Assembly: GCA_937928195.1 (NCBI GenBank)
Contig: CALEYZ010000044.1
Coordinates: forward strand, 1-11,664
DNA from: an uncultured Limnohabitans sp.
Lineage (GTDB): Bacteria; Pseudomonadota; Gammaproteobacteria; Burkholderiales; Burkholderiaceae_C
Direction of reading: 5' to 3'
Length of the DNA stretch: 11,664 nucleotides
Under the pieces are notes generated by a model. It saw only the letters and a list, made by a program, of their open reading frames with translations. It was not told the origin of the DNA and did not search any database. Made by a program: the position numbers and the translations under genes. Shown piece after piece: positions 5,857 to 11,664 of this stretch (position 1 is its first letter; each line of letters begins with the position of its first letter).

Positions 5857-6444
5857 ATGTCAGATCAGCAAAATTTGAAGCAAGCATTTGAGGCAGAGGC
5901 CGCATTGCCCAATGCGGTTGTCGATCGGCGTCACTGGCTCATGGCAGGTGTGGCGGTCAGCGCTGGCCTAGCGGGTGCCTTTGTGGCGTGGCAAAAGTAC
6001 CAACCTCAGGGCGTGGTGGACAGCGCGGTTCAAAGTTTCTGGGCGCAAGAGTTTGAGAAGCCAGAAGGAGGTACTTTGCGCATGCAAGACTTGCGTGGCA
6101 AACCTTTGTTGGTGAATTTTTGGGCCACTTGGTGCCCACCTTGCATTGAAGAACTTCCGTTAATTGATGCCTTTTACAAGCAAAACCAATCTAAATCATT
6201 TCAAGTTGTTGGACTGGCTGTAGATCAACCCAGCCAAGTCAAACGCTTTTTGACGCAAAAACCTTTGCAATTCCCCAATGGCTTGGCTGGCCTGAACGGC
6301 ACTCAGCTGGGTGTCAGCCTTGGCAATGCAGAAAGTGTTTTGCCATTCAGTGTGCTTTTCGATGCAAAAGGCAAGCTTTTGGCGCAAAAAGCAGGCAAAT
6401 TAGAGCAAAAAGATCTGGACAGTTGGCTCCAAAAAGTCCTCTGA
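5857..6444 (+). CDS. Membrane-anchored TlpA/ResA-like thioredoxin
   Basis: Periplasm-facing thiol-disulfide oxidoreductase of the TlpA/ResA family, which typically reduces apocytochrome c or other periplasmic cysteines. The product is 195 aa. Residues 1-27 are polar and probably cytoplasmic, and a hydrophobic stretch at about 28-45 (WLMAGVAVSAGLAGAFVAW) is a signal anchor. The thioredoxin-like domain spans about 55-195, with the active site WATWCPPC (C93 and C96) and the cis-Pro segment VLPF (P163). The segment DRRHWLMAG before the hydrophobic core looks somewhat like a twin-arginine signal. The start is ATG 5857, with GTGGAA nearby as a weak Shine-Dalgarno; the TTG at 5824 is an unlikely earlier start. 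The substrate cannot be told from the sequence, and no cytochrome-biogenesis genes are adjacent. Confidence 0.9.
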   Translation: MSDQQNLKQAFEAEAALPNAVVDRRHWLMAGVAVSAGLAGAFVAWQKYQPQGVVDSAVQSFWAQEFEKPEGGTLRMQDLRGKPLLVNFWATWCPPCIEELPLIDAFYKQNQSKSFQVVGLAVDQPSQVKRFLTQKPLQFPNGLAGLNGTQLGVSLGNAESVLPFSVLFDAKGKLLAQKAGKLEQKDLDSWLQKVL

Positions 6445-6474
6445 ACCCTGGCGCAGTCAGGTGACCCCTTGCAG

Positions 6475-6498
6475 AAGCCGTTCCAATGCGGTTTCTTT
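6475..6498 (+). terminator. Weak candidate terminator after the thioredoxin gene
   Basis: AAGCCG (6475-6480) pairs with CGGTTT (6489-6494), with one G-T wobble, around an 8-nt loop; TTTCTTTCC follows. The stem is short and the U-run is broken by C, so termination would be partial at best. Confidence 0.3.
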
Positions 6499-6552
6499 CC
6501 CCATTTGCTTATGAAAATGAGAGCATTTGTTGCTATTTAAGTGTGTTTTTGG

Positions 6553-6560
6553 TGTAAATT
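6553..6560 (+). promoter_or_regulatory. Possible -10 element of the accB operon
   Basis: TGTAAATT lies 32 bp before the accB start, in a 148-bp non-coding gap. The hexamer TAAATT matches the consensus at 4 of 6 positions and would give a 5' UTR of about 25 nt containing the accB Shine-Dalgarno. I found no -35 at proper spacing; TTGTTG at 6527-6532 is too far away. Confidence 0.3.
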
Positions 6561-6592
6561 CCACGTTTTCGACAGCAAACACAGGGGGTAAC

Positions 6593-7084
6593 ATGGATTT
6601 GCGCAAATTGAAAACCTTGATCGACTTGGTTTCCGACTCCAACGTCACTGAATTGGAGATTACTGAGGCAGAAGGCAAGGTTCGCATTGTCAAGGGTTCT
6701 GTGGCTTCAGGTGCTCCTGTCCTCACACAGCAAGTGATGGTGCCCGCTGCTGCACAGGTTGCTGCTCCCACCGCTGCCCCTACTGTGGCAGAAATTGCAG
6801 AAGCCGCCGCCGTCACGGCTGCCGCTGTTGCTGCAGAGGCCGCCGCCGCAGGCCATACGGTCAAGTCGCCCATGGTGGGCACGTTCTACAGATCTTCCAG
6901 CCCAGGCGCAGCACCTTTTGTCCAGGTGGGCGATACCGTTAAAGAAGGCGACACACTTTGCATCATCGAAGCCATGAAGATTTTGAATGAAATCGAATCT
7001 GACAAGGCCGGTACGGTGAAGCAAGTCTTGTGCGAAAACGGTCAGGCTGTTGAATACGGTCAAGCCCTCTACATCATCGAATAA
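6593..7084 (+). CDS. accB: AccB, biotin carboxyl carrier protein of acetyl-CoA carboxylase
   Basis: Carries the biotin that shuttles CO2 between biotin carboxylase (AccC) and carboxyltransferase (AccAD) in the first committed step of fatty-acid synthesis. The product is 163 aa (E. coli 156). The N-terminal part starts MDLRKLKTLIDL. A long Ala/Pro/Val-rich flexible linker runs from about residue 48 to 88. The C-terminal biotinyl domain has KSPMVGTFYRSSSPGAAPFV and the biotinylation site EAMKILNEI, with K129 as the acceptor lysine. The start at 6593 has AGGGGG (6583-6588) spaced 4 nt; the frame is open back to 6527, but the extra residues do not resemble AccB. accC follows 15 bp later. Confidence 0.97.
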   Translation: MDLRKLKTLIDLVSDSNVTELEITEAEGKVRIVKGSVASGAPVLTQQVMVPAAAQVAAPTAAPTVAEIAEAAAVTAAAVAAEAAAAGHTVKSPMVGTFYRSSSPGAAPFVQVGDTVKEGDTLCIIEAMKILNEIESDKAGTVKQVLCENGQAVEYGQALYIIE

Positions 7085-7099
7085 CCCACCGGGATTCTC

Positions 7100-8449
7100 A
7101 TGTTCAAGAAAATTCTGGTTGCAAATCGCGGGGAGATTGCTCTGCGAATTCAGCGTGCCTGCCGCGAGCTCGGCATCAAGGCTGTCATGGTTTATTCCGA
7201 AGCTGACCGCGAAGCCAAGTACGTCAAGTTGGCCGAGGAAGCTGTTTGCATTGGACCTGCTGCGTCCAACCTCAGTTACCTCAACATGCCGGCCATCATT
7301 TCCGCGGCCGAAGTCACCGATGCTGAAGCCATTCACCCGGGCTATGGTTTCCTGAGTGAAAACGCCGACTTTGCAGAGCGTGTTGAAAAAAGTGGTTTCC
7401 AATTCATTGGCCCCACGCCTGAATCGATCCGCATCATGGGCGACAAAGTGTCGGCCAAGCAAGCCATGATCAAAGCCGGTGTGCCATGCGTGCCTGGCTC
7501 TGAGGGCGAGCTGCCAGATGACCCCATCATCATTCGCCGCACGGCCAAGAGCATTGGATACCCGGTCATCATCAAAGCTGCAGGTGGCGGTGGTGGTCGC
7601 GGCATGCGCGTGGTGCACACCGAGGCCGCGCTCATCAATGCTGTGCAAATGACCAAGGCCGAAGCCGGTGCCGCCTTTGGCAATCCTGCGGTCTACATGG
7701 AAAAGTATTTGCAGAATCCGCGCCACATTGAAATCCAAATCTTGGCAGACAAGCACAAGAATGCGGTTTACTTGGGTGAGCGTGATTGCTCCATGCAACG
7801 TCGCCACCAAAAAGTGGTTGAAGAAGCGCCGGCGCCTGGTATTCCCCGCAAACTGATCGACAAGATCGGTGAGCGTTGTGTGGCGGCTTGTAAAAAAATC
7901 AATTACCGCGGAGCGGGCACCTTTGAGTTCTTGTACGAAAACGGCGAGTTCTATTTCATTGAAATGAACACCCGCGTGCAGGTGGAGCACCCTGTGACGG
8001 AATACATCACCGGCGTGGACATCGTGAAAACACAAATCATGGTGGCTGCTGGTTTGAAGTTGCCTTTCGCGCAGCGCGACATCGAAGTGCGCGGTCACTC
8101 GATCGAGTGCCGTATCAACGCGGAAGACCCGTTCAAGTTCATCCCGTCCCCTGGTCGCATCACCATGTGGCACGCACCCGGCGGCCCCGGCGTGCGTGTG
8201 GATTCACACATCTACACCAACTACTACGTGCCACCGAATTACGACTCGATGATCGGCAAAATCATCGTGCACGGTGACACCCGTGACGAAGCCTTGGCAC
8301 GCATGCGCACCGCCTTGGCTGAGACCTTGGTCGAAGGCATCAACACCAACATCCCGCTGCACCGCGAGTTGATGGTGGACGCCAAGTTCATGGCCGGTGG
8401 TACCAACATTCATTACTTGGAAGAGTGGCTCGCTGCTCACAAGCGCTGA
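7100..8449 (+). CDS. accC: AccC, biotin carboxylase subunit of acetyl-CoA carboxylase
   Basis: ATP-grasp enzyme that carboxylates biotin on AccB using bicarbonate and ATP. At 449 aa it has exactly the E. coli length, and key residues keep the same numbers: K159 in IIKAAGGGGGRGM, and E288, R292 and E296 in EMNTRVQVEHPVTE. The end GGTNIHYLEEWLAAHKR is family-typical. The ATG at 7100 is 15 bp after the accB stop, with only a weak CGGGA upstream, so translation may depend partly on coupling to accB. The stop TGA (8447-8449) shares one base with the prmA ATG. Confidence 0.98.
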   Translation: MFKKILVANRGEIALRIQRACRELGIKAVMVYSEADREAKYVKLAEEAVCIGPAASNLSYLNMPAIISAAEVTDAEAIHPGYGFLSENADFAERVEKSGFQFIGPTPESIRIMGDKVSAKQAMIKAGVPCVPGSEGELPDDPIIIRRTAKSIGYPVIIKAAGGGGGRGMRVVHTEAALINAVQMTKAEAGAAFGNPAVYMEKYLQNPRHIEIQILADKHKNAVYLGERDCSMQRRHQKVVEEAPAPGIPRKLIDKIGERCVAACKKINYRGAGTFEFLYENGEFYFIEMNTRVQVEHPVTEYITGVDIVKTQIMVAAGLKLPFAQRDIEVRGHSIECRINAEDPFKFIPSPGRITMWHAPGGPGVRVDSHIYTNYYVPPNYDSMIGKIIVHGDTRDEALARMRTALAETLVEGINTNIPLHRELMVDAKFMAGGTNIHYLEEWLAAHKR

Positions 8450-9330
8450 TGTTTGAGCTGCGACTGATGTGCCCCGAAGACAGTGTCGAAGCTGTCTGCG
8501 AGGCGCTCGATGCACTCGATGCTTTGAGTGTGTCTGTGGAAGATGCCGATGCTCAAACCGATGCCGAGCAAGCCTTGTTTGGCGAGCCCGGCATGCCGCC
8601 GCCGAAAGAAGGCTGGAAGCGTTCGCGCATCGTTGCGTTGTTTGCAAAAGAAACAGAGGCTCAAGACGCATCGCGTTTGCTGGCCTTGCAAGACTTTTTT
8701 GCCGGCAGTCAAGTGCTGGGCATTCAGCCTGTGGCCGATCAAGACTGGGTGCGTTTGACACAGTCGCAGTTCGCGCCTGTTGACATCACGCCTGAGTTTT
8801 GGATTGTTCCCACTTGGCACGAACCACCCGCTCAAGCTCAAAAAGTCATTCGCTTAGACCCCGGTTTGGCGTTTGGCACAGGCACGCACCCAACCACGCG
8901 CATGTGTTTGCGTTGGATTGCCACGCACGATGTGAGCAACCAACGCGTGCTCGACTACGGCTGCGGCTCTGGCATTTTGGCCATTGGTGCGGCCTTGCAT
9001 GGTGCCAACACGATTGATGCGGTTGACATTGACGAGGCAGCCGTGACGGCCACCGTGCTCAATGCCGATGCCAACAACGTACGCTTGAACGCTGGCTTGC
9101 CCGACAAAGCCACCGGGCACTACCAAACCGTGTTGGCCAACATTTTGGCCACGCCGCTCAAAGTGCTGGCACCGCTGCTGCGCAGCCATGTGGCGGCAGG
9201 TGGCAACTTGGTGTTAGCGGGTATCCTTGAGCGACAAGCCCAAGAGCTCAAAGACGCGTACGCGCCGTATTGCACGTTGCAAGTGAGCGATTCTGAAGAC
9301 GGCTGGATTTTGATGACCGCCCACTGCTGA
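8449..9330 (+). CDS. prmA: PrmA, ribosomal protein L11 methyltransferase
   Basis: SAM-dependent enzyme that trimethylates lysines and the N-terminus of ribosomal protein L11. The product is 293 aa, the same length as E. coli PrmA. An N-terminal substrate-recognition domain precedes a Rossmann methyltransferase domain, with AFGTGTHPTT at 141-150, the SAM motif DYGCGSGIL at 169-177 and the active-site region LANILATPL around N231. The start is the ATG at 8449, overlapping the accC stop by one base. An in-frame GTG at 8425 lies inside accC and is not needed. Expression is probably translationally coupled to accC, and the downstream gene repeats the same overlap. Confidence 0.97.
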   Translation: MFELRLMCPEDSVEAVCEALDALDALSVSVEDADAQTDAEQALFGEPGMPPPKEGWKRSRIVALFAKETEAQDASRLLALQDFFAGSQVLGIQPVADQDWVRLTQSQFAPVDITPEFWIVPTWHEPPAQAQKVIRLDPGLAFGTGTHPTTRMCLRWIATHDVSNQRVLDYGCGSGILAIGAALHGANTIDAVDIDEAAVTATVLNADANNVRLNAGLPDKATGHYQTVLANILATPLKVLAPLLRSHVAAGGNLVLAGILERQAQELKDAYAPYCTLQVSDSEDGWILMTAHC

Positions 9331-10058
9331 TGCACATTACCCACTGCCCCCAATGCGAGACCGCCTTCAAGGTGTCGCCCCAACAGCTAGAGCTGGCCAA
9401 AGGGTGGGTGCGGTGTGGTCGTTGTGCGCATGTGTTCGAAGCGGCCTTGCATTTTGAAACGCCGCCAGATATTCCAACACCGCCTGTGCCCAGTGCGGAT
9501 GCCCCTTCGTTGTTCCGTTCGGTGATGGCTTCTGCTGCCGCCCATGAGCATCAGCCCGCGGCATCTGCCAATCCTGTTGAACCGTCAGATCATGCACACG
9601 CTGCTTGGCCTGTGCCTTGGGTTGTGGGTTCGGTTGTGTTGATGCTGGCTTTGTTGTTTCAGTTTTTGGTGGCCCAGCGCCACTGGCTAGGCGCAGAAGA
9701 ACCAGCACTGCGCCCTGTGCTTTCGGCGTTGTGTGCGTGCGAAGTCACTTGGCCGCGCGAGCCCGAGGCGGTGCTGATTGAAAGCAGCAGCTTCACCGAA
9801 AACCCACAAGGCGGCTACACCGTGCAACTGCGTTTGAAAAATACGCAGCACCATCCGGTGGCCATGCCTGCTTTGGAGCTGAGCTTGACCGACTTGCAAA
9901 ACCAAGTCTTGGTGCGCCGTGTGTTCACCGCTGAAGAACTCTCAGGCAAAGACCACGTGCAAGCCTTGCGCGATGTGCGTTCAACCTTGAACTTCGACCT
10001 CGACGACAAGGTCAGCAAACGCATCACCGGCTTTCGCGCCATCGTTTTCTACCCTTAA
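9330..10058 (+). CDS. Zinc-ribbon/DUF3426 single-pass membrane protein
   Basis: The function is unknown. The 242-aa product has an N-terminal zinc ribbon (MJ0042-type) with CPQC at C6/C9 and CGRC at C29/C32, a Pro/Ala/His-rich linker at about 45-95, one transmembrane helix at about 97-115 (WVVGSVVLMLALLFQFLVA), and a C-terminal DUF3426-type beta-rich domain (about 125-242) with RLKNTQHHPVAMPALELSLTD. The zinc ribbon should face the cytoplasm and the C-terminal domain the periplasm. The ATG shares one base with the prmA stop (TGATG), so it is the last clearly coupled gene of the accB-accC-prmA unit. Such proteins are commonly found next to prmA in betaproteobacteria, as far as I recall. Confidence 0.9.
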   Translation: MHITHCPQCETAFKVSPQQLELAKGWVRCGRCAHVFEAALHFETPPDIPTPPVPSADAPSLFRSVMASAAAHEHQPAASANPVEPSDHAHAAWPVPWVVGSVVLMLALLFQFLVAQRHWLGAEEPALRPVLSALCACEVTWPREPEAVLIESSSFTENPQGGYTVQLRLKNTQHHPVAMPALELSLTDLQNQVLVRRVFTAEELSGKDHVQALRDVRSTLNFDLDDKVSKRITGFRAIVFYP

Positions 10059-10078
10059 TTTTTCCCGAAAGTATTTTT

Positions 10079-10978
10079 ATGGCATCGCTGATTTGCGGCT
10101 CGCTCGCGTTTGACACCATCATGGACTTTGAAGGCCGATTTGCAGAGCAAATCTTGCCGGACCAATTGCATATCTTGAATGTGTCGTTCTTGGTGCCCGC
10201 TTTGCGCCGTGACTTTGGCGGTTGCGCAGGCAACATCGCCTATAGCTTGAAGGTGTTGGGCGGCACGCCACTGCCGATGGCGACGTTGGGTACCGATGCG
10301 GCCGACTATTTGCAACGCCTCAAAACACTGGGCATTTCAACCGAGTATGTGCGCCAAGTCGAAGGCAGCTACACCGCGCAAGCCATGATCATGACCGACC
10401 GTGACAACAACCAAATCACGGCGTTCCATCCGGGCGCGATGATGCAAGCGCACACCACCCAGATTGAAAAGCGCTCGGACATCAAGCTGGCCATCATTTC
10501 GCCCGATGGCCGTGATGCGATGGTGCAGCACGCTGAGCAGCTCAAGGCCGCAGACATTCCTTTTGTGTTCGATCCAGGTCAAGGCTTACCCATGTTTGAT
10601 GGCACTGACCTGATGCGCTTCATTGACCAAGCCACTTGGGTGACGGTGAATGACTACGAAGGCAAGATGCTGAGTGACCGCACAGATCTGAGTCATGCCG
10701 ATATTTCACGCCGCGTGAAGGGCTTGATCGTCACATTGGGTGCCGAAGGTTGCGAGGTCTGGGTGGATGGCGAGAAGACGCTTGTGCCACCGGTGAAGGC
10801 TGCTGCTGTGGTTGACCCGACAGGCTGTGGCGATGCTTGGCGCGGTGCGCTGTTGTTTGGTTTGGAGCAGGGCTGGTCTTTGGCGAAGTGCGCGGCCTTG
10901 GGCAACCAAGTGGGCGCTTTGAAAATCGCACAACGCGGACCGCAGAACTACAACGTGAACGGCTTGGTGATCGCCTAA
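10079..10978 (+). CDS. PfkB/ribokinase-family kinase, possibly a nucleoside kinase
   Basis: Phosphorylates a sugar or nucleoside with ATP; the substrate is not certain. The product is 299 aa. Family marks are the N-terminal GSLAFDTIMDF, the first PfkB signature region with GG at 47-48 (DFGGCAGNIAYSL), and the second signature DPTGCGDAW at 246-254, where D252 is the catalytic base. Cys replaces the usual Ala in GAGD. Members in Burkholderiales are often annotated adenosine or nucleoside kinase, and the DRDNNQITAFHPGAM segment fits that group better than fructokinase; this assignment is inference. It starts 20 bp after the DUF3426 gene with a weak GAAAG upstream and may be the last gene of that transcript. 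It is convergent with the DUF167 gene, 5 bp away. Confidence 0.88.
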   Translation: MASLICGSLAFDTIMDFEGRFAEQILPDQLHILNVSFLVPALRRDFGGCAGNIAYSLKVLGGTPLPMATLGTDAADYLQRLKTLGISTEYVRQVEGSYTAQAMIMTDRDNNQITAFHPGAMMQAHTTQIEKRSDIKLAIISPDGRDAMVQHAEQLKAADIPFVFDPGQGLPMFDGTDLMRFIDQATWVTVNDYEGKMLSDRTDLSHADISRRVKGLIVTLGAEGCEVWVDGEKTLVPPVKAAAVVDPTGCGDAWRGALLFGLEQGWSLAKCAALGNQVGALKIAQRGPQNYNVNGLVIA

Positions 10979-10983
10979 GCCGG

Positions 10984-11289
10984 CTAATTTAAAGCCGACC
11001 AATTGGCTTTGGCACAAGCAGCTGCGCTCACCCGCAGCTGTTTTCGTTTGGAGGTTTGTCCACGGATGAGTTCAACATCGCGCTTGGGCAATCCCAGCGT
11101 ATCTGCCAGCCAGGCCTGAAGTGCCAAATTGGCTTTGCCGTCCACGGGGGGCGCATGCAAGCGTACACGCAAGGCTCCATCATGTTCACCATCTGCTTGG
11201 GTGCGTGAAGCGTTTGGAATGACGTGGATGTCCACAATTACAGCGCCTGTTTTTTCTAAGCGAAGGTAGGGTGTGGTGGGCAGCGTCAT
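10984..11289 (-). CDS. yggU: DUF167 (YggU-like) small protein
   Basis: Small conserved protein of unknown function. The product is 101 aa (family about 95-110). The family core is clear: VIPNASRTQ at 23-31, LHAPPVDGKANLAL at 44-57, and ELIRGQTSKRKQLRV at 73-87, ending in a short tail. It has no signal peptide or membrane segment. The ATG has no obvious Shine-Dalgarno, and the terminator of the upstream H1-like gene ends only about 18 bp before it, leaving little room for a separate promoter. The 3' end nearly touches the convergent kinase gene, and no strong terminator separates them. Confidence 0.9.
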   Translation of the reverse strand: MTLPTTPYLRLEKTGAVIVDIHVIPNASRTQADGEHDGALRVRLHAPPVDGKANLALQAWLADTLGLPKRDVELIRGQTSKRKQLRVSAAACAKANWSALN

Positions 11290-11304
11290 GAGCGGTGTGG
11301 GGCC

Positions 11305-11338
11305 AAGAAAAAGCCCGAGGCCTTGCGGCGTCGGGCTT
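11305..11338 (-). terminator. Intrinsic terminator of the H1-like gene
   Basis: AAGCCCGA (11311-11318) and TCGGGCTT (11331-11338) form a perfect 8-bp stem with a 12-nt loop. On the minus strand it is followed by TTTTTCTT (complement of 11305-11312). It lies 36 bp after the H1-like stop codon. The plus strand has no U-run after the stem, so it acts in one direction. Confidence 0.85.
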
Positions 11339-11343
11339 GAGCT

Positions 11344-11357
11344 AACGGTAAACCGTT
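11344..11357. repeat. Perfect 14-bp inverted repeat
   Basis: AACGGT AA ACCGTT is a perfect palindrome between the H1-like stop codon and its terminator. It could be a small 3'-UTR hairpin or a protein-binding site. I do not recognise it as a known operator. Confidence 0.6.
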
Positions 11358-11374
11358 GCCTTGATCAGTGAAGA

Positions 11375-11664
11375 TTAAGGCTTGCTAGCTGTTGGGAAAG
11401 GCCAAGCAGCTTGCGGGTTCAACGTGGTCTGTGCGCGGGCAGCGGGTGCTTTCGCAGCTTTCTTTGCAGCAGGCTTTTTAGCGGCTTTTTTAGCAGCTGG
11501 TTTTTTAGCAGCAGGCTTTTTAGCGACTGCTTTTTTTGCTACTTTTTTAGCAGCAGTTTTCTTAGCTGCTGGCTTTTTAGCTGCAACTTTTTTGGCAGCA
11601 GGCTTCTTAGCCGCTACTTTTTTAGCTGCTGGCTTTTTAGCCGCGACTTTCTTAGCTGCTGGCT
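11375..11664 (-). CDS. Histone H1-like Lys/Ala-rich DNA-binding protein, N-terminus off the contig
   Basis: Ninety-five C-terminal residues are visible on the minus strand, with the stop TAA at 11375-11377; the start lies beyond the right edge. Most of the protein is (P)AAKK and VAAKK pentapeptides, followed by a conserved-looking tail with AQTTLNPQAAWPFPT. Such lysine/alanine/proline-rich proteins (for example Bordetella BpH1) bind DNA non-specifically and are thought to shape the nucleoid. The tail with AAWPFPT is typical of Burkholderiales members in my recollection. The gene has its own terminator downstream. The total length cannot be known, because repeat number varies in this family. 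Confidence 0.92.
   Translation of the reverse strand, partial: PAAKKVAAKKPAAKKVAAKKPAAKKVAAKKPAAKKTAAKKVAKKAVAKKPAAKKPAAKKAAKKPAAKKAAKAPAARAQTTLNPQAAWPFPTASKP
11459..11662 (-). repeat. 15/30-bp tandem repeat encoding PAAKK/VAAKK
   Basis: Read on the minus strand from 11662, three 30-bp units encode PAAKKVAAKK and a fourth encodes PAAKKTAAKK (to 11543). Then come VAKKAVAKK (11542-11516), two PAAKK units (11515-11486), AAKK and a final PAAKK (11473-11459). The array continues past the contig end. Units differ by synonymous changes (AAA/AAG, GCT/GCA/GCG), so the protein repeat is better conserved than the DNA. Confidence 0.93.

Noticed and set aside
6707..8173. Long open frame (488 codons) on the minus strand opposite accB and accC
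   Set aside because: It is antisense to two unmistakable genes. Its composition is His/Arg/Asp-rich, as expected from reading codon-biased GC-rich DNA backwards, and it shows no recognisable motif.
10979..10997. Possible terminator between the kinase and the DUF167 gene (CGGCT at 10981-10985, AGCCG at 10993-10997)
   Set aside because: The stem is only 5 bp, overlaps the DUF167 stop codon and has no U-run on either strand.
11449..11664. Direct repeats at the right end as a CRISPR array
   Set aside because: The repeats are contiguous 15/30-bp coding units without spacers and translate into PAAKK, so they are a protein repeat.

Overview
The window is a stretch of chromosome from a betaproteobacterium of the order Burkholderiales, most likely family Comamonadaceae. 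A freshwater Limnohabitans- or Rhodoferax-like genus is possible, but I cannot prove the genus by eye. The evidence is the housekeeping gene set and order, the betaproteobacterial style of each protein, and an H1-like PAAKK-repeat protein ending in AAWPFPT near its C-terminus. It looks like an assembly contig: the first 16 bases match the 3' end of the Illumina TruSeq read-2 adapter, and the last bases lie inside a tandem repeat.

Layout, left to right. A 5'-truncated rodA (cell-wall glycosyltransferase) is followed by tldD (metalloprotease subunit). A 234-bp gap before aroG (DAHP synthase) holds a complete, classical-looking transcription attenuator: a 24-codon Phe-rich leader peptide, a 1:2 hairpin, a competing 2:3 antiterminator and an intrinsic terminator. 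aroG faces mpl (murein peptide recycling) across a shared terminator. mpl diverges from an uncharacterised 194-aa protein, with only 31 bp between the two start codons. Next come a membrane-anchored TlpA-like thioredoxin, then accB-accC-prmA and a zinc-ribbon/DUF3426 membrane protein. Of these, accC, prmA and the DUF3426 gene overlap by single bases. A PfkB-family kinase follows on the same strand. On the minus strand are a small DUF167 (YggU) gene and the C-terminal part of the H1-like protein.

Most of the genes are ordinary housekeeping genes: envelope growth (rodA, mpl), aromatic amino-acid entry (aroG), fatty-acid entry (accBC) and ribosomal protein methylation (prmA). I see no mobile element, CRISPR array, tRNA or rRNA. 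The most interesting content is regulatory: the Phe attenuator in front of aroG, and a recurring arrangement in which a -10-like hexamer sits 6-8 nt before a start codon that has no Shine-Dalgarno. This suggests leaderless mRNAs for tldD, the Phe leader, mpl and the 194-aa protein. The only gene-free stretch near 300 bases is the 234-bp tldD-aroG gap, which is explained by the attenuator.
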